This document shows positions 35,250-39,564 of a stretch of DNA of 39,564 nt, in pieces. The stretch is from Burkholderiaceae bacterium (GTDB taxonomy: Bacteria; Pseudomonadota; Gammaproteobacteria; Burkholderiales; Burkholderiaceae_C). The notes under the pieces were generated by a model. The model saw only the letters and a list, made by a program, of their open reading frames with translations, was not told the DNA's origin and did no database searches. The translations under genes and the position numbers were made by a program. The DNA is taken from positions 1 through 39,564 of the forward strand of contig JANJVG010000073.1 in NCBI GenBank assembly GCA_024710165.1, in the 5' to 3' direction. The stretch's first letter is position 1. The number at the start of each line of letters is the position of its first letter.

Positions 35250-35275
35250 GGGGCTGCCCCCCCAAAAAAGGCCGC

Positions 35276-36247
35276 TTACTTGCCCAGCCCCAGCTTCTCG
35301 ATCACGGCCTTCTCGGTCTTCATGGTGTCCACCGCATACTGCTTGTAGGTGGCACTGTCCATGTAATAGGTATCCATGTCGAACTTCGCCAGAGACTCCT
35401 TGTAATTGGGCATCTCCATCGCTTTCTTGAAGGCATCGTGCAGCGCCTGCACCACCTTCGGGTCGGTGCCCTTGGGCGCGGCCAGGCCGAACGGCGAGGT
35501 CTGCACCAGGTTGATGCCCACCTCCTTGAGCGTGGGCGCATTGGGGAACTTGGCCGAACGCTTGTCACCCCACACCGACAGCAGCCGCAGCTTGCCCTGA
35601 TCCACATACGGCGCCCAGCCGGGCGTGTCGGCCACCGACATCACATGCCCGCCCAGCACCGCCTGCAGCGATTCGGAATTGCCCTTGTAGGGGATGTGGT
35701 TCAGGGTCACGCCCGCCTGCATCGCAATGTTCTCCATCGTCAGGTGCAGCGTGGTCAGCGCGCCCGGCGTGCCGTAGTTCAGCTTGCCGGGGTTGGCCTT
35801 GGCATAGGCAAGGTAATCCTGCATCGACTTGATGGGCGAATCCGCCGGCACCACCAGGCCAAAGGCATAACCTGCCAGGCCAATCACATACTGCAGATCG
35901 GCCGCCGGGTCCCAGTTGATCTTCTGCGTGTACGGCAGGCGGAACACCGGCAGCGGAATCTGCGCCAGCGTATAGCCATCGGCGGCCGCGCTCTGCATCA
36001 TCTGCGCAGGCAGCACGCCGCCGGCACCAGGCTTGTTCTCGATGATCACCGGCTGGCCCAGGATCTTGGACGCATTCTCCGCCAGCACGCGGAACGGCAC
36101 GTCGGTCGACCCACCCGCCGTGAAGCCGATCAGCACCTTGATCGGGCGGCTCGGAAAACGATCGGCCTGCGCCAGGGCAGGGGCGGCAACAAAACCGGCG
36201 GCCAGCAGCAGGGCCAGGGAACGGCGGCGGAAAAGGGTTTGTTTCAT
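35276..36247 (-). CDS. Bug-family (TctC-like) periplasmic substrate-binding protein
   Basis: The 323-residue protein has a signal peptide (LLLAAGFVAAPALA, cleavage near residue 27) and the Bug fold: YPSRPI-like FPSRPIKVLIGFTAGGSTDV, QPVIIENKPGAGG, and NYGTPGALTTLHLTME. Bug proteins bind small carboxylates and usually feed TctAB transporters, which are not in the window. An AAGGA-like sequence precedes the ATG at 36247. It lies 26 bases after the hydrolase gene on the same strand, so the two form an operon controlled by the divergent IclR gene. Confidence 0.92.
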   Translation of the reverse strand: MKQTLFRRRSLALLLAAGFVAAPALAQADRFPSRPIKVLIGFTAGGSTDVPFRVLAENASKILGQPVIIENKPGAGGVLPAQMMQSAAADGYTLAQIPLPVFRLPYTQKINWDPAADLQYVIGLAGYAFGLVVPADSPIKSMQDYLAYAKANPGKLNYGTPGALTTLHLTMENIAMQAGVTLNHIPYKGNSESLQAVLGGHVMSVADTPGWAPYVDQGKLRLLSVWGDKRSAKFPNAPTLKEVGINLVQTSPFGLAAPKGTDPKVVQALHDAFKKAMEMPNYKESLAKFDMDTYYMDSATYKQYAVDTMKTEKAVIEKLGLGK

Positions 36248-36273
36248 GGAAGAGTCCTTCAGGTCAGGGGGAA

Positions 36274-37662
36274 TCAGGAAGCCGGGCAGGCATTCGGGGT
36301 GCGCGAGCGCGAGGAGAACTTGCAGCCGTAGAGCGGGTCGGCCACGGTGGCACGGTCCAGAACGTCATCGCCCTCGGGCTTCACGCCGTTCTGCTCCCAG
36401 CGGGCCATGGCATCAAACGCGGCGGTCTGCTCATCCAGCGTGAAATCGCAGTGCGATACGCCGCGGATCGCGCGCTGCACCAGCCACGGGTCGGTACCCA
36501 GCGCCATGGCGCGGCGCTTGTAAATTTGCTCCATGCTGAACGGCACATAGACATCGCCCAGCGTATGAATGGTCACCACCGGCACGCTGATGCGCGCGTT
36601 CGCCTTGGGGAACCAGCGCAGACCATCGCGGCGCAGGCGGTTCGCTTCGGGGTCGGCCTTGAGCCGGAAGGCAGCCTGGTTGAAAGACTGTTCTGCAGCG
36701 GTGAGGGCCGGATCGTTGTCGAATTGGTAGACGATGCCGGTGGTGTCGTAGCCTTCACGGTTCAAGATGCCGTTGACCGTGCCATCGCGCCCGAACGTAC
36801 CCCAGACGGTGGCGTTCATGCTGCCGGCAAACCCCTCATTGAACATGGGCCGCTCTCCGCCCGTCAGTTGCTTGACGATTTCCTTGTACTGGTCGCCCAG
36901 CGGCGTCGTCACACTCGGGAAGGTGCTGAACAGTGCGCTGCGCACCGTGGGCGCCTGTTCCGCCCAGTTGCTCACAGGCCAGGACGTGGCGGGCACGCCG
37001 GCCAACTGCTGGGCTGCGATCTGCGACGCGCCAAAATAGTTGTACAGCTCGGTATCGCCCAGCACACCGCACATCGGCACCGCCCCGTGGTAGCGCACCT
37101 TGTGGTTGGCCGTCTCCAGCGCCTCGGCGTCCACCGCAGCAGCGGCAATATGCCCTCCCATGGAGGTGCCGATGATGTAGGTTTTGGCGGGTGCCGCCAG
37201 CGTGCGGCCGTTTTGTGCGGCGATGCCCTGGAACGCCAGCGCCAGCGCATTCGTGTCTTCGATGCCGGCACGCACGTCATAGTAGTTTTTGGAAAAGCTG
37301 GACGCACCCCAGGCGTAGCCGTTGCGAATCAGGTGCGCGCGGATCGGCGGGTCGCTGACGTTCACCGTAGGCCCCGTGCCGCCATAACCGTGGGCGTACA
37401 TCACCAGCATGCCGTTCCAGTTCTTGGGGACTTCAACCCTGTAGCTGGCACCGTCCAGCACGCCCCACCAGCGGTCCGTTTCCGGGGCATCTGCAAGGGC
37501 GTTGAAGGGCAGGCGTGTCGGGTCGGGTGCGAACTGGCGGCTGTCCTGCACACGCGTCTCCTCCGGCTCGGGCGCACTGCCCCCACCGCATGCGGCCAAA
37601 GCCAAGGCGCTCAACAAAGTGGTGGTGGCAGCCCGGCGGCCCCGAAAAATCGTGAATGACAT
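36274..37662 (-). CDS. Lipoprotein alpha/beta-hydrolase
   Basis: The 462-residue protein has a lipoprotein signal (LALAACGGGS, modified Cys25) and an alpha/beta-hydrolase core: MLVMYAHGYGGTGPT (oxyanion region), IIGTSMGGH (Ser167), TIHTLGDVYVPFS (probable aspartate) and GVSHCDFT (probable histidine). The C-terminal YGCKFSSRSRTPNACP may form a disulfide. The sequence recalls phthalyl-amidase-like enzymes, but I cannot confirm this; the substrate is unknown. AAGGAG lies eight bases before the ATG at 37662. It is the first gene of an operon with the Bug gene. Confidence 0.85.
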   Translation of the reverse strand: MSFTIFRGRRAATTTLLSALALAACGGGSAPEPEETRVQDSRQFAPDPTRLPFNALADAPETDRWWGVLDGASYRVEVPKNWNGMLVMYAHGYGGTGPTVNVSDPPIRAHLIRNGYAWGASSFSKNYYDVRAGIEDTNALALAFQGIAAQNGRTLAAPAKTYIIGTSMGGHIAAAAVDAEALETANHKVRYHGAVPMCGVLGDTELYNYFGASQIAAQQLAGVPATSWPVSNWAEQAPTVRSALFSTFPSVTTPLGDQYKEIVKQLTGGERPMFNEGFAGSMNATVWGTFGRDGTVNGILNREGYDTTGIVYQFDNDPALTAAEQSFNQAAFRLKADPEANRLRRDGLRWFPKANARISVPVVTIHTLGDVYVPFSMEQIYKRRAMALGTDPWLVQRAIRGVSHCDFTLDEQTAAFDAMARWEQNGVKPEGDDVLDRATVADPLYGCKFSSRSRTPNACPAS

Positions 37663-37693
37663 CGCGTGAGTCTCCTTGGGAAAGTCTTTTGAA

Positions 37694-37718
37694 TTTAATT
37701 TTGCTGTGCAGAATTAAA
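37694..37718. promoter_or_regulatory. Palindromic operator in the IclR divergent region
   Basis: TTTAATTTTGC and GCAGAATTAAA form 11-base arms (one mismatch) around TGT. It lies 32-56 bases upstream of the hydrolase gene start, in an AT-rich 184-base gap. An exact copy of one arm (GCAAAATTAAA) lies at 37826-37836 before iclR. IclR regulators often bind such AT-rich palindromes. Confidence 0.55.
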
Positions 37719-37825
37719 ATTTTCAAAAATGCACAGGTTTGCCAGTATGTGTGCATACTAAAGCGGCGATGCTTAGGGAAATCCCCAAAAATTGTACAAA
37801 TCTTTTCATCCAATAATTCCGTCAA

Positions 37826-37836
37826 GCAAAATTAAA
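37826..37836. promoter_or_regulatory. Second half-site of the putative IclR operator
   Basis: GCAAAATTAAA is the exact complement of the left arm at 37694-37704 and overlaps the iclR ribosome-binding site (AAGGA). A weaker partner, TAATTCCGTCAA, lies just upstream. It suggests autoregulation. Confidence 0.45.
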
Positions 37837-37846
37837 AGGAACACCC

Positions 37847-38650
37847 ATGGCACGAACCCGGCAGCTGGATGTCGAGGAAGGGGCCGACAGCAACCGCTTC
37901 GTCACCGCGTTGGCCCGCGGGCTGGACGTTCTGGCCTGCTTTCATGTCGATGAAAAGTGGCTCACCAATGCCGAAATCGCAGCGCGAACCCGCCTGCCCA
38001 AGCCCACGGTGGTGCGCATGGCGTACACGCTGTGCGTGCTCGGCTACCTGCGCCAATCGCACGAAACCGGCAAATACGCCCTGGGCGACAGCCTGGCCGC
38101 ACTGGGCATCACCATGGTGTCCAACCTCCAGCTGCGCCGCATCGCCCGGCCCTACATGCAGGACCTGGCAGACCGCTACGACATCTCGGTATCGCTCGGC
38201 ATCCGTAACGGCCTGTCGGTGCTGTACGTGGAAAACTGCCGCTCAGGCGCACCACTGTCGCTGGGGCTGGACCTGGGTGCACGCTTGCCGATTGCAGAAA
38301 CCGCCATGGGCCACGCGCTGCTGGCCGTGATGGAACCCCGCGAACGCGAGCGGCTCCTCGCCGAGTTGTCGCGGCAAGAGGGCGAGCACTGGCCGCGCAA
38401 ACGCCAGGCCATTGAAGCCGGCTGCGCGCACTGGCGCCAACGCGGCTTCACCGTAGTCGTGCGCGACTGGCAGACCGACATCGCAGGCGTGGGCGCCGCC
38501 ATCCGCCAGCCCGACGGCCGGGTCATCGCCTTCAACGCCGGCGGCTCGGCCAGCAAATTCCCGCGCGAACTGCTGGAGCAGGAAATCGGGCCCCAGCTGG
38601 CACGCATGGTCAAAGGGCTCGAATCCTTTGTGCGCAGCGACGAAGTCTGA
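37847..38650 (+). CDS. IclR-family transcriptional regulator
   Basis: The 267-residue protein has an N-terminal winged helix (residues about 16-78, FVTALARGLDVLACF and LTNAEIAARTRLPKPTVVRM) and an IclR effector domain (about 92-260, with ETAMGHALLAVM and GVGAAIRQPDGRVIAFN). AAGGA lies six bases before the ATG at 37847. It is divergent from the hydrolase-Bug operon, its likely target. The inducer may be the substrate or product of the hydrolase. Confidence 0.92.
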   Translation: MARTRQLDVEEGADSNRFVTALARGLDVLACFHVDEKWLTNAEIAARTRLPKPTVVRMAYTLCVLGYLRQSHETGKYALGDSLAALGITMVSNLQLRRIARPYMQDLADRYDISVSLGIRNGLSVLYVENCRSGAPLSLGLDLGARLPIAETAMGHALLAVMEPRERERLLAELSRQEGEHWPRKRQAIEAGCAHWRQRGFTVVVRDWQTDIAGVGAAIRQPDGRVIAFNAGGSASKFPRELLEQEIGPQLARMVKGLESFVRSDEV

Positions 38651-38727
38651 CCCCTGGCACCCCGCTGCACCGTCGCAGCCGCCAGATCGGCTGTCCCGCC
38701 GGCGAACGCCCGCATCTCAAAACTCGT

Positions 38728-38733
38728 GATAAT
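38728..38733 (+). promoter_or_regulatory. -10-like element before coaX
   Basis: GATAAT lies seven bases (CGCCGCC) before the ATG at 38741, with no ribosome-binding site. The -35 is weak. It suggests a leaderless transcript, as for the gmhB-like and GNAT genes. Confidence 0.4.
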
Positions 38734-38740
38734 CGCCGCC

Positions 38741-39514
38741 ATGACTCTCCTGGCCATCGATGTCGGCAACACCCGCCTCAAGTGGGCCTTGTACGAAGCA
38801 CCCCACCCCGGCGCGGCCCTGCTGGCGCAGGGGGCCGAATTCCTCGACCACATCGACCGCCTGTCCGAAACAGCCTGGGTCCGCTTGCCCGTGCCCACCC
38901 GCATGCTCGGCTGCGTGGTGGCCGGCGACGCCGTGCGCCGGCGCGTCGAAGCGCAAATGGAGCTGTGGGACGTCTCCGCGCAGTGGGTCGTGCCAGCCGC
39001 CCACGAGGCCGGGCTCACCAACGGCTACGACCACCCCACACGCCTGGGCTGCGACCGCTGGGTGGCCATGATCGGCGCACGCCAGCGCATCCTGGCGCAG
39101 GGCCCGGCCCGGCCCCTGGTGGTGGTGATGGTGGGCACCGCCGTCACGGTGGAAGCCATCGACGCCCAAGGGCGCTTTCTCGGCGGGCTCATCCTGCCGG
39201 GCCACGGCATCATGCTGCGCGCCCTCGAATCGGGCACCGCCGGCCTGCACGTACCCACCGGCGAAGTGCGCCCCTTCCCCACCAACACCAGCGACGCCCT
39301 CACCAGCGGCGGCACCTACGCCATCGCCGGTGCCGTCGAGCGCGTCTACCAGCACCTGCTGCAGCACTGTGGCCAGGAGCCCGCCTGCATGATGACGGGT
39401 GGCGCGGGCTGGAAGATGGCGCCGAGCATGACGCGGCCGTTCGAACTGGTGGACAACCTGATCTTCGACGGCCTGCTGGAAATCGCCGCCCGCAGATTTG
39501 GGACACCCCCCTGA
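38741..39514 (+). CDS. coaX: Type III pantothenate kinase
   Basis: CoaX phosphorylates pantothenate in the first step of coenzyme A synthesis. The 257-residue product has the family motifs [15 protein letters not shown] near the N-terminus, [13 protein letters not shown], and [24 protein letters not shown]. The absence of the aspartate just before VGTA is usual in Burkholderiales members. The start at 38741 ([10 protein letters not shown]) is standard; the frame is open five codons upstream. Its last codons (TPP) and TGA come from a family B repeat. Confidence 0.95.
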   Translation: MTLLAIDVGNTRLKWALYEAPHPGAALLAQGAEFLDHIDRLSETAWVRLPVPTRMLGCVVAGDAVRRRVEAQMELWDVSAQWVVPAAHEAGLTNGYDHPTRLGCDRWVAMIGARQRILAQGPARPLVVVMVGTAVTVEAIDAQGRFLGGLILPGHGIMLRALESGTAGLHVPTGEVRPFPTNTSDALTSGGTYAIAGAVERVYQHLLQHCGQEPACMMTGGAGWKMAPSMTRPFELVDNLIFDGLLEIAARRFGTPP

Positions 39515-39564
39515 GTCGCTTCGCGCCTTCCCCCCTCTCCTGCGGGAGGGGGGACGCCACCGGG
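39503..39564 (+). repeat. Repeat family B, copy 3 (cut by window end)
   Basis: GACACCCCCTGAGTCGCTTC, CGCCTTCCCCCCTCTCC and TGCGGGAGGGGGGACGCCACC match the other copies. CCCCCTCTCC and GGGAGGGGGG can pair. It encodes the end of CoaX and its stop. Confidence 0.7.

Noticed and set aside
35250..35275. GGGGGCTGCCCCC followed by AAAAAA as a terminator
   Set aside because: The A-run follows the hairpin on the plus strand and the T-run precedes it on the minus strand, so it does not form a standard terminator in either direction.
38741..39514. Missing aspartate in the CoaX VGTA motif as evidence of inactivation
   Set aside because: Burkholderiales homologues, such as the Bordetella protein, also lack it, and the other motifs are intact.

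Overview
The window is about 39.6 kb of GC-rich, densely coded chromosomal DNA. It most resembles a betaproteobacterium of the family Comamonadaceae (Acidovorax-like). The reasons are high third-position GC, the gene content (hemE-priA, corC-lnt, glyQ-glyS-gmhB, a Bug-type solute-binding protein, a lipA-lifO pair) and three kinds of short dispersed repeat. I see no tRNA, rRNA, CRISPR array, prophage or insertion sequence. I support 34 genes, all intact except one that runs in from the left edge.

Layout. 1-7 kb, mostly minus strand: primosomal helicase PriA, uroporphyrinogen decarboxylase HemE, an MFS exporter and an NhaR-like LysR regulator; a 627-bp non-coding gap between hemE and priA holds two perfect DnaA boxes inside a duplicated module. 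7-8.6 kb, plus: an Alx/TerC membrane protein divergent from the LysR gene, and a DUF2062 protein. 8.6-12.7 kb, minus: O-acetylhomoserine sulfhydrylase, a CoA-binding protein and a DsbD-type reductase. 12.9-15.3 kb: a small membrane protein, a creatininase-family hydrolase and a metallo-beta-lactamase-fold hydrolase, the last two converging on a large nested hairpin. 15.5-21 kb: a lipid-use cluster (FadD, a FFLEELY-motif protein, an alpha/beta hydrolase, lipase foldase LifO, secreted lipase LipA) with a palindromic operator in the lipA promoter. 21.3-26.4 kb, plus: a GNAT protein, CorC, Lnt, FabA, FabB. 26.5-28.5 kb, minus: a beta-propeller-like lipoprotein with a possible Pho box. 28.7-35.2 kb, plus: GlyQ, GlyS, a membrane protein, a GmhB-like protein that lacks its catalytic aspartates, a YgjP-like metallopeptidase and a persulfide dioxygenase-rhodanese fusion. 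35.3-38.7 kb: a lipoprotein hydrolase plus Bug-protein operon divergent from an IclR regulator. The window ends with pantothenate kinase CoaX.

How the parts relate. The lipA-lifO pair is translationally coupled and, with FadD, could take triglyceride to acyl-CoA. CorC and Lnt are coupled, as are FabA and FabB. The IclR/hydrolase/Bug set looks like a small uptake-and-hydrolysis module for an unknown ester or amide.

The most notable non-gene feature is a roughly 60-75-bp repeat family (here called repeat family A, about ten copies). Several copies lie inside reading frames and appear to encode part of the DsbD signal peptide, the PriA segment just before Walker A, an Lnt loop and the N-terminus of the YgjP-like protein. 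No fully new multi-gene system is evident. The best candidates for follow-up are these coding repeats, the hemE-priA DnaA-box module, the GmhB pseudo-enzyme and the IclR-controlled module.
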